Positions 55,223 to 64,000 of a DNA stretch of 64,000 nucleotides are shown in pieces. Each line of letters starts with the position of its first letter. The stretch's first letter is position 1. The notes beneath the pieces are model-generated. The model did not search any database and was not told the DNA's origin. It saw nothing but the letters and a program-made list of their open reading frames with translations. The translations under genes and the position numbers were made by a program. The DNA comes from Limosilactobacillus reuteri (lineage in GTDB: Bacteria > Bacillota > Bacilli > Lactobacillales > Lactobacillaceae): positions 1,674,001 to 1,738,000 of the forward strand of contig NZ_CP059275.1 of assembly GCF_013694365.1 (NCBI RefSeq), given 5' to 3'.

Positions 55223-55870
55223 ATGTCAACTAAAAAACGAGTTTATATTCCCAAAAATAAAACTAATGGTCAAATCAAGGGTAAACGGAAAATATGGGTA
55301 GAAAATGTTAAATTCTTGACTCTCGAAGAATATGATCAGTTACGTGAGACAATTAAGCTGCATTCGCGTCCTGAATTGGTTAACCGAAACCTATTACTAA
55401 TTGCAATTGCCCTTAATAACGGATTGCGAGCATCAGACGTTGTAACGTTAAGGGTTGGTCATGTTCTAAATAAAACTAAAACCCGTGTTATTGAGCAAAA
55501 AACAGGTAAGGCTAAAACGCTCTTTTGGAATAATTGTCTTGCCGAAATTATTGATTATCTTAATGACTTGAATTATAAAGACGAGAATGATTATCTTTTC
55601 CCTGGGAAACAAGAAGGTCATTTTTCAGTACATGGCTTTTACGAAATGTTGCAACGAATGGCTAGAAAAACGGAAAATAATAAAATCGTTGCTAAAATTG
55701 GAACACACTCTTTTAGAAAAACTTTTGGTCGACAACTCTATAAGAAAGGTGTTAACGTTGAAATCATTTCGCAGTTATTTAATCACTCCTCTGAACGAAA
55801 TACGCGCCACTATCTAGGGATTGAACAAGAAGACCTTGATAAAGTTGTTCAAAATTTCAAATTTGAATAG
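55223..55870 (+). CDS. Short tyrosine recombinase / phage-type integrase
   Basis: This 215-residue protein has only a catalytic domain. The Arg is in NNGLRASDVVTLR (about 71-83), HSFRKTFGRQLY (near 164) holds the His-x-x-Arg, and the Tyr nucleophile is in NTRHYLGIEQED near 196. It starts at an alternative early ATG and lacks the N-terminal core-binding domain of full integrases (about 300-380 residues), like the short DNA-invertase-like recombinases. IS30 traces follow, so the area is mobile-element rich. Confidence 0.8.
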   Translation: MSTKKRVYIPKNKTNGQIKGKRKIWVENVKFLTLEEYDQLRETIKLHSRPELVNRNLLLIAIALNNGLRASDVVTLRVGHVLNKTKTRVIEQKTGKAKTLFWNNCLAEIIDYLNDLNYKDENDYLFPGKQEGHFSVHGFYEMLQRMARKTENNKIVAKIGTHSFRKTFGRQLYKKGVNVEIISQLFNHSSERNTRHYLGIEQEDLDKVVQNFKFE

Positions 55871-55893
55871 ATTAGACGCGGTTTGTAAAATTA

Positions 55894-56087
55894 AGTTAGA
55901 AAAATAAAAAGCCATTTGTGGTAGACTTTTGAATACCCATACATCAAAAGAAAGGACACCACAAATGACCTACCATCATCTTACCATAGACGAACTAACG
56001 ATAATTGGAGCAGTACAAGGAATAATTCCGATTAACACGGCCACAAGTAGACCAATGGGACAACTTTTTAAGGCACTAACCCACTAA
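55894..56087 (+). pseudogene. IS30-type insertion sequence remnant
   Basis: ATTTGTGGT at 55914-55922 and its inverted match ACCACAAAT at 55958-55966 mark an IS end. ATG 55965 then opens a 40-codon frame reading MTYHHLTIDELTIIGAVQ, the start of an IS30-family transposase, which loses similarity after about 18 residues and stops at 56087. GAAAGGAC upstream is its ribosome-binding site. The other 270 bases of 55871-56135 hold no other gene I can support. Confidence 0.65.
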
Positions 56088-56135
56088 AACTGTATATTTA
56101 AAGGCTACCTATGAAAACTTGACAGATACAAATTT

Positions 56136-57485
56136 ATGAGTCAAGAAAAGTCCACGGGGGCTGGATTACCTACTCTATCAAAGAGTACTATCTGGATGAT
56201 CAACTTTGGATTCCTTGGTGTTCAGACAGCTTTTACTCTGCAGAGTTCTCAAATGAGTCGGATTTTCCAAACTATTGGTGCCGACCCTAACAACCTTGGC
56301 TGGTTCTTCATCTTACCACCATTAGCTGGTTTGATTGTTCAACCAATCATTGGTTATTATTCAGACCGTACATGGGCACCAAAATTAGGTGGTCGGCGGT
56401 TACCATACTTACTACTGGGAATGATTGTAGCTGTTATCGTTATGATTTTGCTTCCTAATTCAGGAAGTTTCGGTTTCGGGTATGGTTCGCTCGCTGCCCT
56501 TTGGTTCGGTGCAATTACTGTTGCTTTACTTGACCTTTCATCAAATGTGGCAATGCAGCCATTTAAGATGATGGTTGGTGATATGGTTAACGATGACCAA
56601 AAGAGTTATGCCTATGGGATTCAAAGTTTCTTATCTAACACAGGTGCTGTGTTAGCTGCCGTTTTCCCATTCATTTTAACTGCTTGGTTTGGGGTTCGTA
56701 ACACTGCAAAACGAGGCGTTGTTCCAGATTCAGTTATTATCGCCTTCTACGTTGGGGCAGCCTTGTTAGTTGTTACTAGTTTATTTACAGTTTTCCGGGT
56801 TCATGAATATGACCCAGCAACTTACGCAAAGTACCATGGTATTTCTGAAGATGATAACAAAGAGGGTGGAAATTGGTTCACACTCTTAAAGCATGCACCA
56901 AAGGCATTCTGGACAGTTACCCTTGTTCAATTCTTCTGCTGGTTTGCATTCCAATACCTCTGGACATACTCAGCTGGGGCTATTGCCAAAAACGTTTGGA
57001 ATACTGTTGATGCTACCTCTGCTGGTTATCAGGCTGCTGGTAACTGGTACGGTGTACTTGCGGCTGTTCAATCAATCGCTGCTGTTATTTGGTCATACGT
57101 TTTAGCTAAGGTGCCAAACAAGTACCACAAGCTTGGTTACGGTGGTAGTTTACTTCTTGGTGCTCTTGGGTTCATTTCAGTGTTCTTTGTTCATGATCAA
57201 TGGACGTTGATTGTTTCATACACCCTTGTCGGAATTGCTTGGGCTGCGATGAACACTTACCCATTAACAATTGTTACAAACGCATTGACTGGTAAGCACA
57301 TGGGTACATACCTTGGATTATTCAACGGTTCAATTTGTTTACCACAAATTGTTGCTTCATTATTGAGTTTTGCTTTATTCCCATTATTTGGACACTCACA
57401 AGTTCACATGTTTATCCTTGCTGGTATTGTAATGGCTCTTGGTGCTCTTTCAGTTGCCACAATCAAGGAAACTTATGCTGAATAG
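56136..57485 (+). CDS. Maltose (SLC45/GPH-like) sugar:proton symporter
   Basis: This 449-residue 12-helix MFS permease resembles the SLC45/sucrose-maltose symporter group: an N-terminal GFLGVQTAFTLQSSQMSRIFQTIGAD segment (split near 31-56), and YYSDRTWAPKLGGRRLPYLL, the RxGRR loop. It stands immediately before maltose phosphorylase and beta-phosphoglucomutase, so uptake of maltose is the likely task. The first ATG gives a normal N-terminus. Confidence 0.88.
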   Translation: MSQEKSTGAGLPTLSKSTIWMINFGFLGVQTAFTLQSSQMSRIFQTIGADPNNLGWFFILPPLAGLIVQPIIGYYSDRTWAPKLGGRRLPYLLLGMIVAVIVMILLPNSGSFGFGYGSLAALWFGAITVALLDLSSNVAMQPFKMMVGDMVNDDQKSYAYGIQSFLSNTGAVLAAVFPFILTAWFGVRNTAKRGVVPDSVIIAFYVGAALLVVTSLFTVFRVHEYDPATYAKYHGISEDDNKEGGNWFTLLKHAPKAFWTVTLVQFFCWFAFQYLWTYSAGAIAKNVWNTVDATSAGYQAAGNWYGVLAAVQSIAAVIWSYVLAKVPNKYHKLGYGGSLLLGALGFISVFFVHDQWTLIVSYTLVGIAWAAMNTYPLTIVTNALTGKHMGTYLGLFNGSICLPQIVASLLSFALFPLFGHSQVHMFILAGIVMALGALSVATIKETYAE

Positions 57486-59738
57486 ATGAAACGTACATTT
57501 GATATTGCCCCTTGGCATGTTGCTACTCACAAATGGGACCCACAAGACAAGCGTTTACAAGAATCAATGACTAGTTTAGCCAATGAGAATCTTGGTATGC
57601 GTGGCTTCTTTGAAGAAGGTTACAGTGGTGACCATATGGAAGGTATTTACCTCGGTGGAGTTTGGTTCCCTGACAAGACTCGTGTTGGTTGGTGGAAGAA
57701 TGGTTATCCTAAGTACTTTGGTAAGATGATCAACGCTGTCAACTTCATGAAGTTAATCATTAAGGTTAATGGTGAACAACTCGACTTAGCAAAGCAAACA
57801 CCAAAAGACTTTAAGCTTGATCTTGACATGAAGCGTGGTGTCTTAGAACGGTGTTTTACTGTTGAAATTGGTGGTACTGAAATGTACTTCAATTTTGAAC
57901 GTTTTGTTAGTGTTACCCAAAAAGAATTAGTTGGTCAACGTCTCCACATTAAGAACCGTGGCGACAGTGATGCTAAGGTTGAAATTACTAGCATGATTGA
58001 TGCTGATGTATACAACGAAGACGCTAACTACGATGAACAATTCTGGAACGTTTTAGGCAAGTCTGCTGATGGCGAACATGCTGAATTAACTTCTATGACT
58101 AAGAAGAATGATTTTGGCACTCCACAATTCATCGTTGGAATGAAGACTACTTCAAAGACTAACCTTGACCACGTGGATGACGGCACTGACGAAAAACACG
58201 CTTACAACACATTTGCTGGTACTGTAGCTGCTGGTAAAGAAGTTAACTTTGAAAAGCGCAGTATCGTAATGACTTCTCGTGATTACGACTCCCAAGCAGA
58301 TATTGAAAAGAACTTGGATGTATTAGGCGATCAACTTGATAATCAAAGTTTTGACGACTTACTCGATCCACATATTAAAGAATGGGCAGATCGTTGGGTT
58401 AAGTCTGATGTTGAAATTGAAGGTGACGAAGGAGCTCAACAGGGTATTCGTTTCAACCTCTTCCAACTCTTCTCTACTTATTATGGTCAAGATTACCGTC
58501 TTAACATCAGTCCAAAAGGATTCACTGGTGAAAAGTACGGTGGTGCTACTTACTGGGATACTGAAGCTTATTGTATTCCAGTTTACCTTGGGGTTGCAAA
58601 CCCAGAAGTTGCACGTAACTTATTAATGTACCGTTACAAGCAATTAGATGGTGCCTTTGTTAACGCTAAGGAACAAGGACTTGATGGTGCATTATTCCCA
58701 ATGGTTACCTTCAACGGTATCGAATGTCACAACGAATGGGAAATTACCTTTGAAGAAATTCACCGTAACGGGGACATTGCCTTTGCCATTTACCTTTACA
58801 CTAAGTACACTGGCGACAAGTCATACGTTCTTAACGAAGGGGCAGAAGTTCTTACTGAAATTTCTCGTTTCTGGGCTGACCGTGTTCACTACTCCCAAAA
58901 CAAGAACAAGTACATGCTTCATGCCGTAACTGGTCCTGATGAATACGACAACAACGTAAACAACGACTGGTACACTAACCTTCTTTGTCGCTGGACTCTT
59001 CAATACACCCTTGACATCTTAGACCAAGTAGATGAAAAGGTAGCTAAGAAGCTTAATGTTTCAGAAGACGAAAAGCGTAAGTGGAAGGGTATTGTAGACA
59101 ACATGTACCTTCCTTACGACAAGGAAAAGGACATCTTCCCAGAAAACGATGGCTTCATGGACAAGGACTTGACTCCAGTTTCTGAAATTCCAAGTGACCA
59201 ATTACCACTTAACCAACACTGGTCATGGGATAAGATCTTACGTTCACCATACGTAAAACAAGGTGACGTTATCCAAGGCCTCTGGGACTTCATCGATGAC
59301 TTTACTAAGGAAGAAAAGAAGAACAACTTCGACTTCTACGAACAATTTACTGTTCACGAATCAAGTCTTTCTGCTTCAGTTTACTCAATTATCGCTGCTG
59401 ATATTGGTTACGAAGACAAGGCCGTTGAATTGTATGAACGTTCAGCACGTCTTGACCTTGATAACTACAACAACGATACTTCTGATGGACTTCACATTAC
59501 TTCAATGACTGGTTCATGGCTTGATATTGTTCAAGGATTTGCTGGTATGCGTGTTCGTGATGGTCAATTACACTATGCACCATTCTTACCTAAGAAGTGG
59601 GATTCATACCAATTCCGTCAAATGTTCCGTGGCCGGATCTTGAAGGTTAAGGTTGACAAGCATGGTACTAAGATTGATCTTGTATCAGGTGACCCAATTA
59701 CCATCGATCTTGACGGTAAGAAGCTTGAATTAAAGTAA
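57486..59738 (+). CDS. mapA: Maltose phosphorylase (GH65)
   Basis: This 750-residue inverting phosphorylase converts maltose and phosphate to glucose and beta-glucose 1-phosphate. It has an N-terminal super-beta-sandwich, a linker and the (alpha/alpha)6 catalytic barrel. The general acid is E486 in the TGPDEYDNN motif. HxSS near residue 622 (VHESSLS) takes part in phosphate binding. Length equals other Lactobacillus MapA enzymes. With pgmB it saves one ATP per maltose. Confidence 0.95.
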   Translation: MKRTFDIAPWHVATHKWDPQDKRLQESMTSLANENLGMRGFFEEGYSGDHMEGIYLGGVWFPDKTRVGWWKNGYPKYFGKMINAVNFMKLIIKVNGEQLDLAKQTPKDFKLDLDMKRGVLERCFTVEIGGTEMYFNFERFVSVTQKELVGQRLHIKNRGDSDAKVEITSMIDADVYNEDANYDEQFWNVLGKSADGEHAELTSMTKKNDFGTPQFIVGMKTTSKTNLDHVDDGTDEKHAYNTFAGTVAAGKEVNFEKRSIVMTSRDYDSQADIEKNLDVLGDQLDNQSFDDLLDPHIKEWADRWVKSDVEIEGDEGAQQGIRFNLFQLFSTYYGQDYRLNISPKGFTGEKYGGATYWDTEAYCIPVYLGVANPEVARNLLMYRYKQLDGAFVNAKEQGLDGALFPMVTFNGIECHNEWEITFEEIHRNGDIAFAIYLYTKYTGDKSYVLNEGAEVLTEISRFWADRVHYSQNKNKYMLHAVTGPDEYDNNVNNDWYTNLLCRWTLQYTLDILDQVDEKVAKKLNVSEDEKRKWKGIVDNMYLPYDKEKDIFPENDGFMDKDLTPVSEIPSDQLPLNQHWSWDKILRSPYVKQGDVIQGLWDFIDDFTKEEKKNNFDFYEQFTVHESSLSASVYSIIAADIGYEDKAVELYERSARLDLDNYNNDTSDGLHITSMTGSWLDIVQGFAGMRVRDGQLHYAPFLPKKWDSYQFRQMFRGRILKVKVDKHGTKIDLVSGDPITIDLDGKKLELK

Positions 59739-60401
59739 ATGAAGTTTGAAGATTTGAAAGGTTTTGCATTTGACCTTGACGGTGTTATTGCTGACACTGC
59801 TCGTTTTCATGGTCAAGCATGGCACCAATTAGCTGACAAGGTTGGAACTGAATGGACTCCAGAATTGGCTGACGCATTAAAGGGTGTTAGTCGGATGGAT
59901 TCTTTGGAATTAATCTTGAAGGCTGGCGGCCATGAAAATGACTATACTCAAGAAGAAAAAGAAGCTTTGGCAACTGAAAAGAATGATAACTATATTAAGT
60001 TAGTTGAAACTCTAACACCTGCTGATATTCTTCCAGGAATGAAAGACTTCTTAGATGAATTGAAAGCTAACGGTTACCACATTGTATTAGCTTCTGCTTC
60101 TAAAAATGCGCCAAAGGTTCTTAAGTATTTGCAATTAACTGATTACTTTGAAGGAATCGTTAATCCAGCAAACTTAAGCCATGGTAAACCAGATCCAGAA
60201 ATTTACCAAGAAGCAGCTAAATTAATGGATCTTCCAGCTGACCAAGTAGCAGGACTTGAAGATGCCCAAGCCGGAATTGAATCAATTAACCGTGCTGGTG
60301 AATTATCAATTGGTTTTGGTGCTGATTTGCAGGATGCTGATGTTAAGTTCGATAAGACTGGTGACGTATCCTTAGCTGCTATTAAAGCGCAAATGAATTA
60401 A
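59739..60401 (+). CDS. pgmB: Beta-phosphoglucomutase
   Basis: This 220-residue HAD-family enzyme turns beta-glucose 1-phosphate from MapA into glucose 6-phosphate. Nucleophile D12 and acid/base D14 stand in FAFDLDGVIADTA; KGVSR (about 47), LASASKNAP (116) and the metal site GLEDAQAGIESI near 170 complete the catalytic set. It belongs to the same operon as mapA. Confidence 0.95.
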   Translation: MKFEDLKGFAFDLDGVIADTARFHGQAWHQLADKVGTEWTPELADALKGVSRMDSLELILKAGGHENDYTQEEKEALATEKNDNYIKLVETLTPADILPGMKDFLDELKANGYHIVLASASKNAPKVLKYLQLTDYFEGIVNPANLSHGKPDPEIYQEAAKLMDLPADQVAGLEDAQAGIESINRAGELSIGFGADLQDADVKFDKTGDVSLAAIKAQMN

Positions 60402-60899
60402 ATGCGTGAAATTATGAAAAGAAAAATCGTTATAATAACAACCATCATTCTAATTAGTTGCTTATGGGTAGTAGTTGCAATTAACTTTAATCGGCCGTCC
60501 TTTCAGCCAGTTCAAGATGAAACACAGTCAAGTCAACAACCGCGACCAAAATTTACCGACCAACAAATTGGGGTTTTGGCGGGATTGGCAATATCTCCCG
60601 ACTGGTTAAAACAAAATATTGCTGCAAATCAACTCGTTTATGGAATTGTTAAGCCCTCTGATACCGTTCCAGCAGGAGTAAATGATTATAGCTATTTAGT
60701 AGCCGCTGACGACCAAGATGGAACGGCAATTTTCTTTAAAGTTGAAGGCCAGACTGTGATCATAAAATATACTTCTCAGCGAAATGCAAAATTAAAAACA
60801 AAGGACTTAACCTTGGCGCAACTAAGAAAAGAATTCTACCAAACGAGGTCACAAAAAAAGCAAGTAGATAACTATGTAGCAGGATTGCGGACCGAGTAA
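60402..60899 (+). CDS. Uncharacterised single-pass membrane protein
   Basis: This 165-residue protein has one N-terminal helix (about 8-28, IVIITTIILISCLWVVVAI), a short Gln/Ser/Pro linker and a soluble domain of about 115 residues. A Cys inside the helix (ISC) might be read as a lipobox, but the positions around it do not fit well. I do not recognise the domain. ATG 60414 is an alternative start. Confidence 0.6.
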   Translation: MREIMKRKIVIITTIILISCLWVVVAINFNRPSFQPVQDETQSSQQPRPKFTDQQIGVLAGLAISPDWLKQNIAANQLVYGIVKPSDTVPAGVNDYSYLVAADDQDGTAIFFKVEGQTVIIKYTSQRNAKLKTKDLTLAQLRKEFYQTRSQKKQVDNYVAGLRTE

Positions 60900-61520
60900 A
60901 TGTCAATTTATGGCCCATATGAGCAGATTTTGTCAAATATTCTTTCCCTCACAACTGATCGGATCAAAGAACTAAATCAGCAAACAGTGCAGGATAAGCA
61001 ACCAAAACTTTATGAACATTTAATTGCTCGGGTGAAGACTTCCGAGAGTATGGCGGAAAAATGCCAACGAAAAGGCTATCCGGTCTCTACTGAATCGGCC
61101 TTACGAAAATGTCGCGATGCAGTTGGAATCAGAATTGTTTGTAACTTTATCGATGATATTGACCGTTGCCTTTGCCAATTACGTCAAGCTGACTGGTGTG
61201 AGGTTATTAAGGAAAAGGATTATATTACAAATGCAAAGCCAAATGGATATCGGAGCTATCATGTCATTATTGATGAAAAAGTTCCATATCAAGATATCGA
61301 AGGAAATAACCCGGGACATTTTTATGTTGAAATTCAGTTACGAACGATTGCAATGGATTCATGGGCAAGTCTTGAACATGAGATGAAATATAAACATAAT
61401 ATTAAAAATCCAGAGCGAATTGGTCGCGAACTTAAACGTTGTGCTGACCAATTAGCATCATGCGACGTTCAAATGCAAACAATCCGGCAATTAATTAATT
61501 CTAGTGAGGAAGGCGAATAA
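60900..61520 (+). CDS. GTP pyrophosphokinase family (small alarmone synthetase-like)
   Basis: This 206-residue protein has a single RelA/SpoT synthetase domain: CRDAVGIRIVC (70-80), AKPNGYRSYHVI (about 110-121) and VEIQLRTIAMDSWASLEHEM (about 140-159). No hydrolase, TGS or ACT domain is present. It resembles RelQ/SAS1-type and YjbM-like proteins which make (p)ppGpp or (p)ppApp. Its end, GAGGAAGGCG, is a ribosome-binding site for the next gene, so it is natively linked to the two-component system. Confidence 0.87.
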   Translation: MSIYGPYEQILSNILSLTTDRIKELNQQTVQDKQPKLYEHLIARVKTSESMAEKCQRKGYPVSTESALRKCRDAVGIRIVCNFIDDIDRCLCQLRQADWCEVIKEKDYITNAKPNGYRSYHVIIDEKVPYQDIEGNNPGHFYVEIQLRTIAMDSWASLEHEMKYKHNIKNPERIGRELKRCADQLASCDVQMQTIRQLINSSEEGE

Positions 61521-62186
61521 ATGCGAATCCTTGTAGCAGAAGATGAACAGCAGCTATCTCATGTATTAAGTTCAGCGATGACAGCGAGTGGTTATCAAGT
61601 TGATATTGCTAATAATGGCCAAGAAGCCGTTGAGCAGGCGAAAGAAAATGCCTATGATGTCATAATTTTAGACATCATGATGCCTGTTAAATCTGGACTG
61701 GAAGCATTAAAGGAAATTAGAGCAACTGGTAATCGAACATATATTATGATGTTAACGGCTATGGGTGAAGAAGATGATAAGGTAACTGGTCTTGATGCCG
61801 GTGCTGACGATTATTTAACTAAGCCCTTTTCCTTAAAAGAACTACTTGCTCGTTTGCGCTCCCGTCAACGCCGAGATGATTCTTACCAAGTAGATGTTCT
61901 TGAATTTGGTGATTTGACCCTTAACGGTAACGATCAATCGCTTGAAAGCCATAATTCGATTAGTTTAACGAATCGGGAAAATCGTTTACTTCAGTATTTT
62001 ATTTTGAATGCTAATAAAGAATTATCAGCGAATGAACTTATTAACCACGTTTGGGATGAGAATGAAACCGCTGATCAAGAAGATCTCTGGATTAATATCT
62101 GTTATTTACGGCAAAAATTACAGGCAATTCAATCTCAAGTAACAATTAGTGGTGAAAAAACTGGACCGTTTATGATTGCATGCTAG
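61521..62186 (+). CDS. OmpR-family response regulator
   Basis: This 221-residue regulator has a receiver domain (acidic AEDE near 6-9, phosphoacceptor D51 in VIILDIMMPVKSG, Lys in DDYLTKPFSLKE) and a winged-helix output domain with slightly irregular ends. It probably shares an operon with the kinase following it. The regulated genes are unknown. Confidence 0.9.
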   Translation: MRILVAEDEQQLSHVLSSAMTASGYQVDIANNGQEAVEQAKENAYDVIILDIMMPVKSGLEALKEIRATGNRTYIMMLTAMGEEDDKVTGLDAGADDYLTKPFSLKELLARLRSRQRRDDSYQVDVLEFGDLTLNGNDQSLESHNSISLTNRENRLLQYFILNANKELSANELINHVWDENETADQEDLWINICYLRQKLQAIQSQVTISGEKTGPFMIAC

Positions 62187-63434
62187 ATGATTCAACGTTT
62201 TCGCTATAAATTTATTGCAATCTCAACTGCGGCATTATTATTTGTAATTTTGACAATTGTTGGCAGTATTTGCACCCTCACTTACTATCAATCGCACCAA
62301 GAAATTGAACGGGTATTGACGATTTTGGTAAATAACGACGGCCAAATTCCCCGAAAAGGGATCCGGACTACTGACAATAGTCAACCTCAATTTTCACGTG
62401 AGGGCCTTCATCAATATCGTTATTTTGCTGTACTGGTTGATAATAAAAATCAAGTAACGGAAGTGCAAGATGATCATATTGCAACGGTTACGCCGCAGGA
62501 TGCCCGAGCAATGACAGACCGTCTTGTAAGAAGAAAAGTGCATAGCGGGCAGTTGCTATATCGAGGGGTAAATTATGCTTATAAGATTCGGAATAAAAAC
62601 GGCGAGAAAGTAATTGTCTTTCTTGATGAATCACTCCTCATGGCCCGGACACGATCACTAATGCATACAGGGTTGATCTTAGGGATAATTGTTTTAGTTC
62701 TGTATACCATTGTTTTAACCCTTTACTCGCGTCGTGCAATTCGGCCAATTATTGAAGCAGAGCAGCGGCAAAAAGAATTTATAACTAATGCTAGTCATGA
62801 ATTAAAAACGCCATTGACAGTTATTTCAGCGAATAATGAAATGCAAGAGATTATCAATGGTGAGAATGAATGGACAACAAGCACCAAGCAACAGGTTACT
62901 CGCCTGACAAAGTTAATTAATAACCTGGTGTCACTTGCACGCATGCAAGAACAACCGACATTAACGATGTTGCCGGTAAATGTAAGTCAAATTGCCGGGG
63001 ATGTGGCTAGTAGTTTCAAGAGTGTGATTTCAACCGAACAGAAACAATTCAATGTACAGATTGATGAAGGCTTGGTAGCAAACGCTGATGAAAATACACT
63101 ACGGGAACTGTTGAATATTTTGCTTGATAATGCGAATAAGTATTGTGATCCTCAGGGTGAAATTGATTTTACAGTGTCCTCGTCTAATCATAGTAAAAAT
63201 ATAGTTATTACGATTGCGAATAGCTATAAAGATGGTAAAAGCCTGGATGCTAAAAAATTCTTTAACCGCTTTTATCGGGTTGATGAATCGCATACTCAAG
63301 GAAAAAAGGCAGGCTTTGGTATTGGGCTTTCGATGGCTCAATATATCGTTAAACAATTCAAAGGGAAAATTACGGCGAAGTATACAAATGGTAAGTTAGC
63401 TTTTATCGTAACGTTAAAAGAAGTAGGAAAGTAA
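62187..63434 (+). CDS. Sensor histidine kinase
   Basis: This 415-residue kinase has membrane helices near 10-32 and 158-178 flanking an extracellular domain of about 125 residues, an H box TNASHELKTPLTVISAN near 203, an N box (LNILLDNANKYCDP) and a G box (GFGIGLSMAQYIVKQ). No HAMP domain is visible between the second helix and the H box. It pairs with the preceding regulator. Confidence 0.9.
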   Translation: MIQRFRYKFIAISTAALLFVILTIVGSICTLTYYQSHQEIERVLTILVNNDGQIPRKGIRTTDNSQPQFSREGLHQYRYFAVLVDNKNQVTEVQDDHIATVTPQDARAMTDRLVRRKVHSGQLLYRGVNYAYKIRNKNGEKVIVFLDESLLMARTRSLMHTGLILGIIVLVLYTIVLTLYSRRAIRPIIEAEQRQKEFITNASHELKTPLTVISANNEMQEIINGENEWTTSTKQQVTRLTKLINNLVSLARMQEQPTLTMLPVNVSQIAGDVASSFKSVISTEQKQFNVQIDEGLVANADENTLRELLNILLDNANKYCDPQGEIDFTVSSSNHSKNIVITIANSYKDGKSLDAKKFFNRFYRVDESHTQGKKAGFGIGLSMAQYIVKQFKGKITAKYTNGKLAFIVTLKEVGK

Positions 63435-64000
63435 ATGAAATTTTGGCGACTTAAGATTGGAATATATGCAGTTGTTTGGAGCCTAATAATTGGTATGCTG
63501 ACAGCGGCGTATTTAAACTTAGTTAACTGGGTAATTGATTTAGTTTGGCATCAATACCTAGATCCGGCAGTTAGTAGTAAATGGTATCCGTTTTTAGTAT
63601 GTATTCCATTGGGATTTTTGATTGGTTTCTTGAATGAGCGATGGGGTAATTACCCGTTAACGATTGAACAAGTGCTGACGCAAGTAAGGTTGAAAGGGCA
63701 ATTAAATTATCATAATTGGTGGAAGTCTTTTATTCTTGGCTTATTGGCCCTCGGAGCAGGAGGGAACATCGGGCCGGAAGCTTCTACAACAGTCTTAACT
63801 AGCAGCATGATTAATTGGCTTGGTGACCGTATGCGCTGGGCAACTTCAATGCGCCAGAAAGTTTCTCTTTGGTACGGTAAAATGCAAACGCAAGATTTAG
63901 CCCGTGCTCCTAGATTCAGTCAGCTTTTTAAAAATAAATATCAACGAGTCTTTGTTATTTCAGGATTAGTTGGAATTGGAATAGTAGGCGCGGCGATTGT
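63435..64000 (+). CDS. CLC-family chloride channel/antiporter, 3' cut by window end
   Basis: The frame starts at ATG 63435 and is open for 188 codons up to the window edge. It shows hydrophobic helices and GAGGNIGPEASTTVLT near residue 110, the CLC selectivity-filter motif (family GxFxP/GREGP region, here with Asn and Pro-Glu). CLC proteins move chloride or fluoride. The end of the protein is not in the window. Confidence 0.82.
   Translation, partial: MKFWRLKIGIYAVVWSLIIGMLTAAYLNLVNWVIDLVWHQYLDPAVSSKWYPFLVCIPLGFLIGFLNERWGNYPLTIEQVLTQVRLKGQLNYHNWWKSFILGLLALGAGGNIGPEASTTVLTSSMINWLGDRMRWATSMRQKVSLWYGKMQTQDLARAPRFSQLFKNKYQRVFVISGLVGIGIVGAAI

Overview
ORGANISM. The gene set points to a heterofermentative Lactobacillaceae species, most likely Limosilactobacillus reuteri or a close relative. 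The grounds are a cell-wall-anchored GH68 fructansucrase with an LPQTG anchor, a maltose phosphorylase/beta-phosphoglucomutase pair, a CBS-less IMP dehydrogenase, a D-lactate dehydrogenase, XerS, a complete lactobacillus-type fab/acc cluster and low-to-mid GC codon use. The species call is inference from gene content only.

THE WINDOW IS NOT A NATIVE STRETCH OF CHROMOSOME. Almost every gene starts on the base after the previous stop codon, every real gene reads on the + strand, and most genes have no Shine-Dalgarno sequence. Where genes overlap in the genome, the overlap is written twice (1723-1756, 3166-3223, 12317-12344). In the fatty-acid block (41202-50702) the overlaps link non-adjacent genes: the end of fabD equals the start of fabG, which lies upstream here. 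The same holds for accB/fabZ, accC/accD and accD/accA. The simplest reading is that annotated features were extracted in sense orientation and joined in coordinate order, with minus-strand operons therefore appearing in reversed gene order. Operon spacing, promoters and operators are mostly lost, and only a few non-coding pieces survive.

LAYOUT. 1-1007: an unidentified C-terminal fragment and a broken 2-hydroxyacid (lactate/malate-type) dehydrogenase in two pieces. 1008-6536: 5-oxoprolinase genes pxpB, pxpC and pxpA with their own biotin carrier, biotin carboxylase and an NRAMP-like transporter. 6537-6858: IS200/IS605 remnant. 6859-9864: nucleoside transporter, nucleoside hydrolase and a 3-hydroxyacyl-CoA dehydrogenase. 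9865-15282: rsmG, noc, soj, parB, a DUF951 gene, ychF and a DUF1129 gene, typical of the origin-proximal region. 15283-20279: deoxyribonucleoside catabolism (deoC, deoB, pdp, deoD) and a SorC-type regulator. 20280-23270: guaB and a two-component system. 23271-24239: group II intron pieces. 24240-40249: transporters, NUDIX, kinase, Fur, cell-envelope and stress genes, YhgE/Pip, D-LDH, hflX, dedA, helD and a NADH oxidase tail. 40257-41201: intron 5' end, IS30 fragments and tRNAs, several present as inverted copies. 41202-50702: fabI, accA, split accD, accC, fabZ, accB, fabF, fabG, fabD, acpP, fabH, fabT and a second fabZ. 50703-55870: tRNA-Pro, xerS, small ORF, fructansucrase, patatin and an integrase. 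55871-56135: IS30 remnant. 56136-60401: maltose transporter, mapA, pgmB. 60402-64000: small membrane protein, alarmone synthetase, two-component system and a CLC channel cut by the window end.

HOW IT WORKS TOGETHER. The nucleoside genes import nucleosides, split them and feed ribose and deoxyribose phosphates into central metabolism. The maltose genes phosphorolyse maltose to glucose and glucose 6-phosphate. The fab/acc block is a full FASII system. The pxp/acc block is a biotin-linked oxoproline-hydrolysing module. I found no CRISPR array, prophage or clearly undescribed defence system. The strongest unusual signals are the construction of the window, the mirrored tRNA/IS30/intron pieces, and two retained families of structured intergenic DNA.
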